Shown here in pieces: positions 25,265-35,172 of a stretch of DNA of 64,000 bases. A program made the position numbers and the translations under genes. The stretch's first letter is position 1, and each line of letters starts with the position of its first letter. Below the pieces are notes generated by a model. The model saw only the letters and a program-made list of their open reading frames with translations, had not been told where the DNA came from and made no database searches. The DNA is taken from positions 2,728,001-2,792,000 of the forward strand of contig NZ_LT629693.1 in the NCBI RefSeq assembly GCF_900099825.1. Direction: 5' to 3'. Source of the DNA: Bradyrhizobium ottawaense (lineage in GTDB: Bacteria > Pseudomonadota > Alphaproteobacteria > Rhizobiales > Xanthobacteraceae).

Positions 25265-26479
25265 ATGCGGTTGCTCGCCCGCACCGCCGTCCTGTCGGCG
25301 CTCCTCGTCCACGGCGGCTGCTCCTCCCTCCCGTCCTCGGGGCCATCAAATGCCCTGGCGCGCATGGATCAGGTCGACCCCGCCGCCCTGCCATATGCGA
25401 TGGTCAAGGTCACGCCGGACATCGAAAATATCCTGGAGCGCAATTCGTTCAGAATAGGCCGGGTGTTTATCGACCGGCGCGGTCCAGCCGAAATTCGCTT
25501 CGGCATCGGCGATACCGTCAGCGTGACGATATTCGAGGCCGCGGCCGGCGGCCTGTTCATTCCAGTCGATGCCGGCGTTCGTCCGGGCAATTACGTTACG
25601 CTACCGAACCAGCCGGTCGACACCCAGGGCAATATCACCGTTCCCTATGCCGGCCCGATCAAGGCGCAGGGGCGAACCGCCGTGCAGGTGCAGACGGCGA
25701 TCGTCAACGCGCTCAAGAACCGCGCGCTCGAGCCCCAAGCGGTGGTTGCCCTCGTCGACCAGAAGGCCTCCTCCATCAGCGTGCTCGGCGAAGTCGGCAC
25801 GCCATCCCGCTTCCCGGCGAACGCTGCGGGCGAACGCCTGCTCGATGCCATTTCGCGGGCCGGCGGCCCGAGGAATCCGGGCTACGACACCTTTGTGATG
25901 CTCGAACGCGAAGGACGCCAGGCAACCGCGCCGTTCGGGTCTCTCCTCAACGAGCCGACCAACAACATCTACGTGCGGCCCCAGGACACGATCTACCTGT
26001 TCACGCAGCCGCAGACCTTCGTGGCCTTTGGCGCGTCGGGACAGCAGGGACAATTCGGGTTCGGCGCATGGCGGCTCTCGATTGCCGAGGCTCTGGGAAA
26101 AACCGGCGGACTTAACGACAATCTCGCGGACCCGGCGTCGGTGTATCTCTATCGCGGCGAGCCGCGCGAAGTCGCCGAACGGCTCGGCGCCGATTGTTCG
26201 CGGTTCAGCGGCCCGGTCGTTCCGGTCATCTACAATCTCAATCTGCGCGATCCGGCCGGCTACTTCCTCGCCACCAAGTTCGAGATGCACAACAAGGACG
26301 TCATCTTTACGTCGAACTCGACGTCGGTCGAGTCGAGCAAGCTGATGACGTATCTGCGATTGATTACGGCCACCGTGAACGACCCGCTGATGGCCGCCGT
26401 CAACGCCTACACCGTCAAGGGCCTTGCCACGGGTGTTGGCGGCACGACCGTCGTCAATACGACGTCCAGCGTGAAATAG
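25265..26479 (+). CDS. Wza-type polysaccharide export outer-membrane protein
   Basis: From the ATG at 25265 the 404-residue protein has a short export signal (MRLLARTAVLSALLVHGGCSS). The Cys19 context VHGGC is a degenerate lipobox, so lipoprotein status is likely but not certain. The body has the Poly_export start (IRFGIGDTVSVTIFEAAAGG, then TQGNITVPYAGPIKAQGRT) and SLBB-like blocks (ISVLGEVGTPSRFPANA, and LSIAEALGKTGGLND). Wza relatives form the octameric outer-membrane channel and dock on the Wzz/BY-kinase, encoded directly upstream. A hairpin follows the gene at 26502. Confidence 0.88.
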   Translation: MRLLARTAVLSALLVHGGCSSLPSSGPSNALARMDQVDPAALPYAMVKVTPDIENILERNSFRIGRVFIDRRGPAEIRFGIGDTVSVTIFEAAAGGLFIPVDAGVRPGNYVTLPNQPVDTQGNITVPYAGPIKAQGRTAVQVQTAIVNALKNRALEPQAVVALVDQKASSISVLGEVGTPSRFPANAAGERLLDAISRAGGPRNPGYDTFVMLEREGRQATAPFGSLLNEPTNNIYVRPQDTIYLFTQPQTFVAFGASGQQGQFGFGAWRLSIAEALGKTGGLNDNLADPASVYLYRGEPREVAERLGADCSRFSGPVVPVIYNLNLRDPAGYFLATKFEMHNKDVIFTSNSTSVESSKLMTYLRLITATVNDPLMAAVNAYTVKGLATGVGGTTVVNTTSSVK

Positions 26480-26501
26480 CACCGACGACATCGCGGACAA
26501 A

Positions 26502-26530
26502 GAGCTCACCCGTCGAAGACGGATGAGCTC
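26502..26530. terminator. 13-bp stem hairpin closing the export gene
   Basis: Arms 26502-26514 and 26518-26530 (GAGCTCACCCGTC and GACGGATGAGCTC) pair with a single mismatch around a GAA loop. The hairpin lies between the convergent export and DUF1080 genes and could serve both directions. There is no clear T run, so calling it a terminator rests on position and stem strength. Confidence 0.55.
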
Positions 26531-26565
26531 GTTGATGCCGAACGAGACGATCGCCAGCCGCGAGA

Positions 26566-27171
26566 TTACAGCGGCTTGATCTGCACCTTGCGGAACTTGA
26601 CCACGCCCGAGCCATATTGAAGCGCGATCGGCCCGCCCGCATTGTGCTTGCTGTCCTGCGCATCGACGGTCTTCTGGCCGTTGAGCACGACGACGAGGTG
26701 CGAGCCCTGGGCGGTAATCTCGTAGGTGTTCCATTTGCCCGCTGCCTTCGGCATCGGATCGACTTTGCCGACGTCGACGATCGCGCCGGTGCCGTAGCTC
26801 GGATCGGGCCGCTTGTCGAAGATATTGACCTCGTAGCAGATCTTGGAGTCGATCTTGTCCCTGGCATCGCAGCGGATGAAGATGCCGCTATTGGCCTCCT
26901 CGTCGACCCAGAACTCCGCCTTGATCTGGAAATCCTTGTAGGAATCCTTGCTGACGAGATAGGAGAGAACCTTGGCGTCGTCGAGCTTGTCGGCAACCAA
27001 CGCGCCGTCCTTCATCTCCCAATTGGCCTTGCCGACTTCGGTCCAGTCGCCCTTTTTGCTGCTGTCGAGCAGCGTGATCCAGCCATCGCTCTGGCCCGAT
27101 GCCACGCCCGAATATTGCAGGGCGGCGGCGCCGATCAGCAAACCGGCCGCGAGTGTCGACATACGCTTCAT
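26566..27171 (-). CDS. Secreted DUF1080 (3-keto-disaccharide hydrolase-like) protein
   Basis: The 201-residue protein has a signal peptide (MKRMSTLAAGLLIGAAALQYSGVASGQ) and one DUF1080 domain. The domain is a concanavalin-like beta-sandwich recognisable by the WITLLDSSKKGDWTEVG start, NSGIFIRCDA in the middle and NTYEITAQGSHLVVVLNG later. DUF1080 members include hydrolases of 3-keto-glycosides, and many are carbohydrate-binding without proven activity. The ATG at 27171 has a strong Shine-Dalgarno (GGAGGA). The gene is divergent from the cupin gene. Whether it acts on the polysaccharide of the neighbouring locus is unknown. Confidence 0.85.
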   Translation of the reverse strand: MKRMSTLAAGLLIGAAALQYSGVASGQSDGWITLLDSSKKGDWTEVGKANWEMKDGALVADKLDDAKVLSYLVSKDSYKDFQIKAEFWVDEEANSGIFIRCDARDKIDSKICYEVNIFDKRPDPSYGTGAIVDVGKVDPMPKAAGKWNTYEITAQGSHLVVVLNGQKTVDAQDSKHNAGGPIALQYGSGVVKFRKVQIKPL

Positions 27172-27387
27172 GTAGCAAGTCCTCCCTCGGTGCTTTTGTT
27201 GGGCCGCAACCTAGCACCGCAATGCGCGGCGTAAATCCCGTTTTCATGCTGCAGTTGCGTTGTGGGTCACTTCATTTTGTCGCACGCACCCGTCATGCCG
27301 GCGTCCACGCAGCTTGCCCCGCGGGAACCGGACCGGCTAGCATCGGCGGCAACAGAGATGAGCGCAAACAGCTCACACCATCGCAGC

Positions 27388-27400
27388 GGAGGAAATCACG
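27388..27400 (+). promoter_or_regulatory. Strong Shine-Dalgarno followed by an ACG codon
   Basis: GGAGG at 27388-27392 is followed after five bases by ACG at 27398-27400, exactly where an ATG would be expected. Translation from this ACG gives a complete signal peptide in frame with the cupin gene. The next standard start (GTG, 27431) has no ribosome site and would cut the signal peptide short. Confidence 0.5.
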
Positions 27401-27865
27401 CAAGCGACGAACCGGTTCTGGCGATACCTCGTGACGCCTTTCGTCTTTGCCAGCATGCTGGGCATCAGCTCCGCCGCGGAACTCAATTCCGCCGCCGTAG
27501 CCTACAAATTGCCAGACCAGATCCCGTGGAGCCCGGTTGACGCACGAGGCGGGCAAAACGCCGTCGTTGTTGGCGATCCAAGCAAGCCCGGCTTCTACAT
27601 GGTCTATACCAAGTGGACCAAGGGCAATCATTTCAGCCGCCCGCACTTCCACCCCAACGACCGCTACATCGTCGTGCTGCAGGGCACCTGGTGGGTCGGC
27701 ACGGGTCCGAAATTCGATCCGGCCAATACCACGCCGATGCCGGCCGGCAGCTTCGTCACCCATTTCGGCAAGCAGGTGCATTGGGACGGCGCCAAGGATG
27801 AAGATGCCGTTCTCCTGATCACGGGCGAGGGTCCGGCGACGTCAACGGCGGCGGAAGAGAAATAA
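27398..27865 (+). CDS. Secreted single-domain cupin protein, apparent ACG start
   Basis: Read from ACG at 27398 the protein has 155 residues, with a typical signal peptide (TQATNRFWRYLVTPFVFAS, MLGISSAAE) and a cupin core whose metal motif is HFSRPHFHPNDRYIVVLQG followed by a second histidine in FGKQVHWDG. A GTG at 27431 would give 144 residues. Cupins of this type bind a metal and may be enzymes or sensors; no substrate can be named. It is followed after 48 bases by an amidohydrolase gene on the same strand, which suggests a shared catabolic role. Confidence 0.75.
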   Translation, partial: TQATNRFWRYLVTPFVFASMLGISSAAELNSAAVAYKLPDQIPWSPVDARGGQNAVVVGDPSKPGFYMVYTKWTKGNHFSRPHFHPNDRYIVVLQGTWWVGTGPKFDPANTTPMPAGSFVTHFGKQVHWDGAKDEDAVLLITGEGPATSTAAEEK

Positions 27866-27913
27866 CCTGGCGCGGCAACTCTATTCCCGCAATTATTTCT
27901 CACGGAATTGTCC

Positions 27914-29065
27914 ATGCTGTTTCAATGCAAAGTCTGCGGCCCCGCGACCGATCACGGCAGCGCGCCATCGCGCTCCGGGAAAGCAAAGCCGTTCAGCAAA
28001 CCCTGGCGCACCATCGACATTCACTGCCATTGCATGGTGCCTGAGGCCAACGCGATGGTGCTGGAGGCCACCGGCATTCAGAGCGGCGGACACACGCCCA
28101 ACGCCAACGCGCATGTCAACGATATCACCAGGAGCATCCAGCCGCAGCGCGGCAAGATCGATTTTCCGAAACTGACAGATCTGGCGACCCGCCTCGCCGA
28201 CATGGACCGCGACGGCATCGACGTGCAGGTGATCTCGCCCTATCCCGGCCATTTCGTCTATGCAGCGCCGCCCGAAGTCGCCTGCGAGAGCTGCCACATG
28301 GTCAACGATCACATCGCGGAGATGGTGGCGAAACACCCCGACCGGCTGATGGGCATGGGCACGGTACCGCTTCAGGATCCCGGCATGGCCGTCGCCGAGC
28401 TCGACCGCACCGTGAACGAGCTCGGATTTCGCGGCGTCGAACTCTGTACCAATGTGCGAGGCGTCGACCTGACCCGCGCTGGCCTGGAAAAATTCTTCGC
28501 CCGCGTCGAAGAGCTCGACGTGATGATCTTCCTGCATCCGTTCGGCACCAGCCTGGTCGGACGCATGGAGGATCACTATTTCCCGAACACGATCGGACAC
28601 CCCCTGGATTCCGCGCTGTGCGTCGGGCAACTGGTTTTCGACGGCTATCTCGAACGGTTTCCCAAACTGAAAATCTGCATCGCCCACGGCGGCGGTTATA
28701 TCCCCGGCTATTGGGGTCGTTTCGACCACGCTTGGGCGCATCGCGAGGATTGCCGCGTCACCATCGGGAAGAAGCCGTCGGAATACCTGAAAAAGCTCTA
28801 TTTCGACACCGTGGTGTTCGACGAGCGCGAACTCACGCATCTGATCGATATCTGGGGCGCCGATCACATCATGCTGGGCACCGATTATCCGTTCGACATG
28901 GCGGAGCCCGATCCCGTAGGCTTCCTGGGCCGGGTCACGGGCGTCAGCAAAAAGGACATGGCGCTGGTGGCCGGCGGCAATGCCGAGCGGCTGCTGGGTT
29001 TGCCGGCCAAAGCGGGCGCCAAGACAAGCTCCAAGACCCGCGCAAAGACGAGATCGCAGGCCTAG
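27914..29065 (+). CDS. Amidohydrolase-2 family protein (ACMSD-like)
   Basis: The 383-residue TIM-barrel protein shows the metal-dependent amidohydrolase markers: HCH after strand 1 (TIDIHCHCMVPEAN), IFLHPFG in the middle, CIAHGGGYIPGYWGRFDHAW, and HIMLGTDYPFDM with the catalytic aspartate. The closest named relatives are ACMSD-type decarboxylases and ring-cleavage product hydrolases, which act on aromatic degradation intermediates. A short N-terminal extension with CKVC precedes the barrel, and the C-terminus is a basic Lys/Thr-rich tail. The ATG at 27914 is preferred to TTG at 27908. It probably forms an operon with the cupin gene. Confidence 0.85.
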   Translation: MLFQCKVCGPATDHGSAPSRSGKAKPFSKPWRTIDIHCHCMVPEANAMVLEATGIQSGGHTPNANAHVNDITRSIQPQRGKIDFPKLTDLATRLADMDRDGIDVQVISPYPGHFVYAAPPEVACESCHMVNDHIAEMVAKHPDRLMGMGTVPLQDPGMAVAELDRTVNELGFRGVELCTNVRGVDLTRAGLEKFFARVEELDVMIFLHPFGTSLVGRMEDHYFPNTIGHPLDSALCVGQLVFDGYLERFPKLKICIAHGGGYIPGYWGRFDHAWAHREDCRVTIGKKPSEYLKKLYFDTVVFDERELTHLIDIWGADHIMLGTDYPFDMAEPDPVGFLGRVTGVSKKDMALVAGGNAERLLGLPAKAGAKTSSKTRAKTRSQA

Positions 29066-29197
29066 CAACCTTTCTCCCGTCGTCGCGTTTTACCGGGCCA
29101 GGCGGATCGAATGCACCGGCCGCATGGCCGGTTATAAGCGGCCGATGCGCATTGCACCGCGCGCGGATGCGGATATCATCGGATGTCAGGAGATTGA

Positions 29198-29539
29198 ATG
29201 CATCCAGCGGCGAAACTGCAATTCGAGCGCATGATCGGCGAGTTCGTCCGATGGCGCGAAGTTCCCGAGGACGCGCGTTCGCCGGCTCCGGCATGGTGGT
29301 GGGGACCGGCGATGGAGTTGCGCAACATCCCGGAGCCGTTACCGGTCGAATGGTGCGCGGAGCTCGGACTGCCTGACGGTGCGACCTTTACCGCCGGCGC
29401 CGACGTCTTTCTCAAGGCGATGGCCGGGGAGACGCTGGTGCCCTGGCCCTATGATTTTCCGTGCAAGGCGGCGAAGGCGGACCCTGAGGTCCGCGAGTTG
29501 CATCCGCAGCCGTCGGACGACAGCGCTTTTCCACCCTGA
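29198..29539 (+). CDS. Small conserved-looking protein of unknown function
   Basis: The 113-residue protein starts at an ATG with a good ribosome site (AGGAGATTGA). It is soluble and rich in Trp and Pro (PAPAWWWGPAMELRNIPEPLP), with no signal peptide, membrane helix or known motif. Its stop lies ten bases from the end of the convergent GGDEF/EAL gene. I do not recognise the family; the codon pattern and ribosome site support a real gene. Confidence 0.6.
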   Translation: MHPAAKLQFERMIGEFVRWREVPEDARSPAPAWWWGPAMELRNIPEPLPVEWCAELGLPDGATFTAGADVFLKAMAGETLVPWPYDFPCKAAKADPEVRELHPQPSDDSAFPP

Positions 29540-29548
29540 CCCGGGCTT

Positions 29549-32500
29549 TTATCTCGACGCGTTTTCTATACGCGAACCGGCGTCCACTTCGCTCGAAAAC
29601 GCTACGGTATCCACTTCACCGTCATCGGCCTCGGGTTGCAGCGGCGGCGAAGCGAGCTGCAATTCGGCCCGCAGCAGATTGGCCATCTCCCGCGCCGGCA
29701 ACGGCTTTGAGAACAGGAAGCCCTGCATTTCGTCGCAGGCGTGGCTGCGCAGGAACGCTTCCTGCTCCACGGTCTCGACGCCCTCGGCAATGACCGTCAT
29801 CCCGAGCGCCTTGCCCATGCTGATGATGGCCTGCGCAATCGCCTGGTCCTCGGAATCGATCGGCAGGTCGCGCACGAAGGAGCGGTCGATCTTGATGGTG
29901 TCGATCGGGAACTGCTTCATCAGCGACATCGACGAATAGCCGGTGCCGAAATCATCGATTGCGAGGCGAATGCCGCGGCTCTGGATCGCATCGAGCACCT
30001 TGATCGCGCGCGACACATTGCGCATCACCATGCTCTCGGTGACTTCGAGCTGCAGCAGCACAGGCGACATGCCGCTGGCCAGCAGCGCCTCGTCGACATC
30101 GTGCAGCAAATGCGAGTCGGCGAACTGCCGCGGCGACAGGTTGACCGCCATCGTCACCGGCCGCAGGCCGCGGCGCTGCCACACCATGTTCTGCGCGCAG
30201 GCTTCCTTCAGCACCCAGCGGCCGATCGGAACGATCAGCCCGGTTTCCTCGGCGAGCGGAATGAACTGGCCCGGCGAGACGAGGCCGAGTTCGGGATGGT
30301 TCCAGCGCAACAGCGCCTCGACGCCGGTGATCTGGCGGCTCGCCATGTCGACCTTGGGCTGATAGTGCAGCGAAAACTGCTCGCGCTCCAGCGCGCGGCG
30401 CAGGGCGCTCTCCAACGTCAGGCGCTCGATCGACTGCGTCTTGATCTCGCGGGTGAAGAAGCGGAAGCCGTTCTTGCCGTCTTCCTTGGCAAGATACATC
30501 GCCATGTCGGCATTCTTGGTCAGCGTCTGCATGTCCGCGCCGTCGGACGGATACATCGCAATCCCGATCGAGGCCGTGGTGTGGCATTCGTGGCCGCTCA
30601 ACTGCAGCGGCTGGCTGAGCACGGACAACAGCTCGCCGGCGATGCGTTCGACCTCGTGGCGTTCGGCGGCCTCTTCCAGGATGACCACGAATTCGTCGCC
30701 GCCGAGCCGCGCCACGACGTCGCTCGATCGCAATGCGCGCCGCAGCCTGCCGCCGATTTCCACCAGCAGCATGTCGCCGGCGTCATGCCCCAGCGAATCG
30801 TTGATGACCTTGAACCTGTCGAGATCGATGAACAGCACGGCAAACTGGCGCTGATAACGCTGCGCGGCGTCGATCGACCGCCGCAGCAACCCGTTGAACA
30901 TGTCGCGGTTCGGCAGGTTCGTCAGGCTGTCATGCGACGCCAGATATTCGATGCGCTGGTCGGCCTGAGCCTTTTCGTCAACGCGGGCGAAGTTTTCCAG
31001 CGCGAACGACACGTTGTCGGCCAGCCGCTGCAACAGCTCGGCAAACTCCGGCGTGAACGTGTCCTTCTCGGTCGCCACGAAAACAAGAATGCCGACCACC
31101 TGCCCGCGCGCGTACAACGGAAACGACGCGCCGGATTTCGTGCCATCCTTGATCGCCTGGCCATAGAACGCCTGGCAGCGCGGATCGGCGAGATAATCGT
31201 TGATGATGCAGGCCGCTCCCGAACGGAACGCCATGCCGCACGCGCCGCGTCCTTCGGGGTGCGCTTCGTTGATGGACATCAATACGGCGCGTGCGCTGAC
31301 CGCCGCCGGGCCGCCGGTCGCGACGACGTCGAGATAGTCGCTGCCGAACTTCGCCAGCGCGATGGTGGTCGAAGTGAACTTGCCGCCGGTGGCGGCTGCC
31401 GCACAGACCAGATCGAACAGCTCGCTACGGGACTTCGCCCGCATGATCGCTTCGTTGGTGGCGCTGAGAGCCGCGAACATCCGCCCCAGCCGTTCCTTCT
31501 GTTCCTCGGTCCTGGCCTTCTCGTCGGCGCGGTCGAAATTCTCCAGCGCGAACGACACGTTGTCCGCGAGCCGCTGCAGCAATTCGGCAAACTCCGCCGT
31601 GAATGTGTCCTTCTCGAGCGAAATGTAGACCATGATGCCGACCACCCGCCCCTGTGCGAACAGGGGGAAGGCCGCGCCGGAATTGGCGTCATCGTTGCGC
31701 GCCCGGGCGTGAAACGCCTGCCCTCGCGGATCGGCAAGATAGTCGTTGATAATGCTGGGCTGCCGCGAACGTATCGCCGTACCGCCGACCCCGCGCCCTT
31801 CCGGGTGCGCTTCATTGACCGACAGTTTCACTTCGCGCGCGCTGGCAACCGTAGGCCCCGCGGCAGCCACGACATCCAGATAATCGCTATCCGGTCGCGT
31901 CAGCGCGATCGAGGTCGAGGTGAATTTGCCGCCCTGCGCGGTGGCTTCGCACACCAGTTCGAACAGCTCGCCGCGCGACCTTGCGCGCACGATCGCTTCG
32001 TTGGTCGCGCTGAGCGCCGCCAGCATGCGCGCCAGGCGTTCCCTGTGCCCCTCGGTCCTCGCCTTCTCGTCGGCGCGATCGAAGTTCTCCAGCGCAAACG
32101 ATACGTTGTCGGCCAGCCGTTGCAGCATTTCGGCGAATTCGGATGTAAAGGTATCTTTCTCGGAGGAGATGAAGAACATCACGCCTACGGGCTGGCCGGA
32201 CACGAACAGCGGAAAGGCCGCGCCCGATCTTGCGCCGTCACTGAAAATGAATTTTTGAAATGCCGTGCCCCGCAGGTCGGAACGCAGATCGTTGGCGACG
32301 CAAGCTTTCCGGGAGCGGAACGCGTTCCCGCACAGCCCGAGCCCTTCCCGGTGAGCGGCGCTGAACGAAACCTTCACCCGGCGCATGTTTTCGGCGGTCG
32401 GTCCGGCCACGGCTACCATGTCGGGATAGTCGCTGTCGGGCCTCGCCAGCAGGATGCTGGTCGAATTGAAGCGCCCGCCCTTGGCGGCGGCTTCGCACAC

Positions 32501-33712
32501 CAATTCATACAGTTCGGCGCGGGACTTCGCCCGCATGATCGCTTCGTTGGTGGCGCTGAGCGCCGCGAACATGCGCGTCAACCGCTCCTGCTGCTGGTCG
32601 GCAACGGCCTTTTCGCTCGCACGCTCGAAATTATCGAGCGCGAACGACACGTTCTCGGCAATCCGCGCCAACAACGCGATGATTTCATCGTCTTCCGCCC
32701 AGGATTTGCTGACAAAGAAAAGCAGCACGCCCACGCTTCGGCCGCCCCTGGTCAGGGGAACGGCGACACAGGCCATCACCCCGGTCTCGCGCTGGGCCTG
32801 CTGCCAGGGCCCGCCCTGCACGGTCGCTGCCAGATCGGTGTTGACGCAGGGGCGTTGCGTCCGGAACGCTTCACCGGAAATACCCTTGCCAAATTCGTTG
32901 TCGGGGTCGATCGAGAAGCGCGATCGCGTAATCAGATGGAGACTTTCGCCGGTGCCGGCAATCGGCTTCAGCCAGGTCGAGCCCGCCTCGGCCAGCAGGA
33001 CGGCGGTGGCAACGGATTTTCCGCTGTAGACGGCGGCATCGCAAACGCGCTGATAGAGTTCCTGTTCGGTCTTGGCGCGCAGAATAGCTTCATTGGTGGC
33101 GCTGATGGCGCCGAACATCCGGTTCAGCCGCCGCATCGCCCGCTCGCCGTCCTTGCGCGCGGCCTCATGATCGAAATTGTCGAGCGCGAACGAAACGTTC
33201 GCCGACACGCGCTCCAGCATCGAAATGATCTGGCGACTGAGCGAGCCGGGTTCGCGCCGGGTAACGAGGAAGACGCCGACGCTGCGGCCATTGCAGGTCA
33301 GCGGCAGCGCCGCGGCAGCACCGACCTGTCCGGTCTTGGCGCCGTCGCGCCAGGCCATCGAGCGCGTGTCGTTGAGAAAGTCGTTGCTGACGATCACCTG
33401 CTGGTCGCGAAAGGCTTGTCCGCACACCCCCGAGCCCTCGGGTGTGCCGGCCACGGTCGAAATATCGATGCTGCGGAGGCGGGCGATGTCATCGCCACAA
33501 CCGGCAGCGAAACGCAGCAGGTCGGTGCCCGGCTCCAGCAGGAAGACGGCCGAGCCCAGGAAGTCTCCGCTGAAGTAGGCGGCTTCGCTGACTTTCCGGT
33601 ACAGTTCTTCGGGTGATTTGGCGTACAGGATCGCTTCGTTGGTGGCATTCAACGCCGCAAACGTACGCACGATTTCGGTCTTCAACGTCCCCAAGCTCCC
33701 TGCGGACAACAC
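29549..33712 (-). CDS. Five-GAF sensor diguanylate cyclase/phosphodiesterase (GGDEF-EAL)
   Basis: The 1,387-residue cytoplasmic protein has five tandem GAF modules with a period of about 182 residues. Each opens with an ATNEAI-type helix, at about residues 27, 209, 391, 574 and 755. GGDEF and EAL domains follow. The GGDEF motif is intact near residue 1004 and has an RxxD inhibitory site (RSSD) five residues before it. The EAL domain keeps EALLRW, NLSPRQF, the LEVTES glutamate, [15 protein letters not shown] and AEGVET, so both c-di-GMP synthesis and breakdown look possible. No membrane helix is present. The start is GTG at 33712. GAF modules 3-5 are very alike, suggesting recent internal duplication. 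Confidence 0.93.
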   Translation of the reverse strand: MLSAGSLGTLKTEIVRTFAALNATNEAILYAKSPEELYRKVSEAAYFSGDFLGSAVFLLEPGTDLLRFAAGCGDDIARLRSIDISTVAGTPEGSGVCGQAFRDQQVIVSNDFLNDTRSMAWRDGAKTGQVGAAAALPLTCNGRSVGVFLVTRREPGSLSRQIISMLERVSANVSFALDNFDHEAARKDGERAMRRLNRMFGAISATNEAILRAKTEQELYQRVCDAAVYSGKSVATAVLLAEAGSTWLKPIAGTGESLHLITRSRFSIDPDNEFGKGISGEAFRTQRPCVNTDLAATVQGGPWQQAQRETGVMACVAVPLTRGGRSVGVLLFFVSKSWAEDDEIIALLARIAENVSFALDNFERASEKAVADQQQERLTRMFAALSATNEAIMRAKSRAELYELVCEAAAKGGRFNSTSILLARPDSDYPDMVAVAGPTAENMRRVKVSFSAAHREGLGLCGNAFRSRKACVANDLRSDLRGTAFQKFIFSDGARSGAAFPLFVSGQPVGVMFFISSEKDTFTSEFAEMLQRLADNVSFALENFDRADEKARTEGHRERLARMLAALSATNEAIVRARSRGELFELVCEATAQGGKFTSTSIALTRPDSDYLDVVAAAGPTVASAREVKLSVNEAHPEGRGVGGTAIRSRQPSIINDYLADPRGQAFHARARNDDANSGAAFPLFAQGRVVGIMVYISLEKDTFTAEFAELLQRLADNVSFALENFDRADEKARTEEQKERLGRMFAALSATNEAIMRAKSRSELFDLVCAAAATGGKFTSTTIALAKFGSDYLDVVATGGPAAVSARAVLMSINEAHPEGRGACGMAFRSGAACIINDYLADPRCQAFYGQAIKDGTKSGASFPLYARGQVVGILVFVATEKDTFTPEFAELLQRLADNVSFALENFARVDEKAQADQRIEYLASHDSLTNLPNRDMFNGLLRRSIDAAQRYQRQFAVLFIDLDRFKVINDSLGHDAGDMLLVEIGGRLRRALRSSDVVARLGGDEFVVILEEAAERHEVERIAGELLSVLSQPLQLSGHECHTTASIGIAMYPSDGADMQTLTKNADMAMYLAKEDGKNGFRFFTREIKTQSIERLTLESALRRALEREQFSLHYQPKVDMASRQITGVEALLRWNHPELGLVSPGQFIPLAEETGLIVPIGRWVLKEACAQNMVWQRRGLRPVTMAVNLSPRQFADSHLLHDVDEALLASGMSPVLLQLEVTESMVMRNVSRAIKVLDAIQSRGIRLAIDDFGTGYSSMSLMKQFPIDTIKIDRSFVRDLPIDSEDQAIAQAIISMGKALGMTVIAEGVETVEQEAFLRSHACDEMQGFLFSKPLPAREMANLLRAELQLASPPLQPEADDGEVDTVAFSSEVDAGSRIENASR

Positions 33713-34094
33713 GGGCCAGCCCCCGCGGGATTTATGCGTCGGAGACGCCTAAATGGACGTTATTGGCCGCCGGAAGATGCGATTCAGAGTAAATGCCCGG
33801 CGAACGGCCTCCGCAGAAACACGGAAAAATTAAGACTCTGTTGGTGATGTCGCAGGCTACGGGCCGCGTGACGTGCCAGGCCTGCAATTTCCGTATCCCG
33901 CCACATCGGTTCCGCCTGATGAAATCCGGTCGCGCCAAGCGCATCCTGCGACATGGCTATCCAGACATTCTGCGCTTGCTCTCAAGCCACCGCTTTGAGA
34001 CCATGCCATGGCGGACAACAAGCAAGATCCGCAACAAGCAAGACTGCAACAAGCAAGACCCGCCGCTCGCGCGGGCATTCGAAGAGGAAATCCC
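33713..34094. other. Gene-free divergent region before the Ldh operon
   Basis: This stretch lies between the GTG start of the GGDEF/EAL gene and the Ldh start. It must hold divergent promoters, but none is obvious. The only distinct structure is the three-fold 11-base repeat at 34017-34058. Frames running through it lack ribosome sites and family resemblance. Confidence 0.4.
34017..34058 (+). repeat. Three direct copies of AACAAGCAAGA
   Basis: The 11-mer AACAAGCAAGA occurs at 34017-34027, 34033-34043 and 34048-34058, with spacers of five and four bases, 36 bases before the Ldh start codon. It is purine- and A-rich, probably in the mRNA leader, and could be an unstructured leader, a regulator-binding array or a slippage product. 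Confidence 0.7.
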
Positions 34095-35147
34095 ATGCCG
34101 ATCGTTCAGGCCGACCGTCTCACGCGCATTGGCGCGGCGCTGCTGAGGGCCGCCGGCGCATCGGAGGAGGAAGCCGGCGTCGTGGCGGCCGGCTGCGTCA
34201 ACGCCAACCTCGCCGGGCATGACTCGCACGGCGTGATTGCGATTCCGACCTATATCGACCGCGTCAAGGCCGGCCATATCGTGCCCGGCGCGAAGTGGAC
34301 CATCGTGCAGGAATCGCCGACCACGACCGTGATCGACGGGCATTGGGGATTCGGCTTTCACGTCAATGCCAAGGCGATGGCCATGACGATCGAAAAGGCC
34401 AAGACCGCCAATGTCGCGGCCTGCACGGTGTTCCGGCAGAGCCATGTCGGACGCCTCGCCGCCTATCCGATGATGGCGATGCGGGCCGGCATGATCGGCA
34501 TCGCGGCCGCCGATTCCGGCCGTTCGCCGAAGCACGTGGCGCCGTTCGGCGGCCGCGAGGCCCGCCTCGGCACCAATCCGATCTCGATCGCGGTGCCTTC
34601 CGACCTTGAAGCTCCCTTCTATCTGGACATGGCGACGTCGGCGGTCGCGGCGGGCAAGATCGCGCTGTCGGTGGCGCGCGGCGAACAGATTCCGCAAGGC
34701 TGGATCATCGATGCCGAGGGCCGGCACACCACCGACCCCACCCAGTACCGCAAGGGCGGCGCGCTGCTGCCGCTCGGCGGCAGCGAGGGCTACAAGGGCT
34801 CGGGCCTCGCCGCGATGGTCGAAGTGCTGTGCGGCCTGCTCACGGGCCTCGGTTTCGGCGTCGAACCGACCGGCCGCCACAACGACGGAACTTTCATGGC
34901 GGTGTTCAACGTCGCCGCATTTCGGCCGCTGAAGGATTTCGAAAAAGAGGTCGGCGAGTTCGCGCGTTATCTCAAATCGACACCGCCGTCGGAAGGCTCT
35001 CCCGGCGTGTTCTATCCGGGCGAGCTCGAATACATCCGCGAAAAGAAGCGGCGGGCCGAAGGCATCGAGATCGAGGACGCCACCTGGGACAAGTTGAAGG
35101 CGCTTGCCGCCGACTACAAGCTCGCCGCCGAACTCGACCTGAAATGA
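34095..35147 (+). CDS. Ldh family oxidoreductase (malate/L-lactate dehydrogenase type)
   Basis: The 350-residue protein belongs to the Ldh2/YlbC family, which uses NAD(P) with a fold different from classical lactate dehydrogenases. It shows NLAGHDSHGVIAIPTYIDRV with the catalytic His, VFRQSHVGRLAAYP, LGTNPISIAVPSD and the C-terminal LPLGGSEGYKGSGLA. The family reduces or oxidises 2-keto/2-hydroxy acids such as malate, ureidoglycolate or sulfolactate. The ATG at 34095 has a good ribosome site (GAAGAGGAAA); a start at 34008 would run through the repeat leader. It leads an operon with the flavin monooxygenase and the FAH-type hydrolase. Confidence 0.9.
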   Translation: MPIVQADRLTRIGAALLRAAGASEEEAGVVAAGCVNANLAGHDSHGVIAIPTYIDRVKAGHIVPGAKWTIVQESPTTTVIDGHWGFGFHVNAKAMAMTIEKAKTANVAACTVFRQSHVGRLAAYPMMAMRAGMIGIAAADSGRSPKHVAPFGGREARLGTNPISIAVPSDLEAPFYLDMATSAVAAGKIALSVARGEQIPQGWIIDAEGRHTTDPTQYRKGGALLPLGGSEGYKGSGLAAMVEVLCGLLTGLGFGVEPTGRHNDGTFMAVFNVAAFRPLKDFEKEVGEFARYLKSTPPSEGSPGVFYPGELEYIREKKRRAEGIEIEDATWDKLKALAADYKLAAELDLK

Positions 35148-35172
35148 AACCCACCCGCACAAGGAGAATAAC

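Noticed and set aside
29741..33616. Very long plus-strand open frame (1,291 codons) opposite the GGDEF/EAL gene
   Set aside because: The minus-strand frame has unmistakable GAF, GGDEF and EAL motifs. The antisense frame is arginine- and histidine-rich with no family resemblance and arises from GC-rich codon use.
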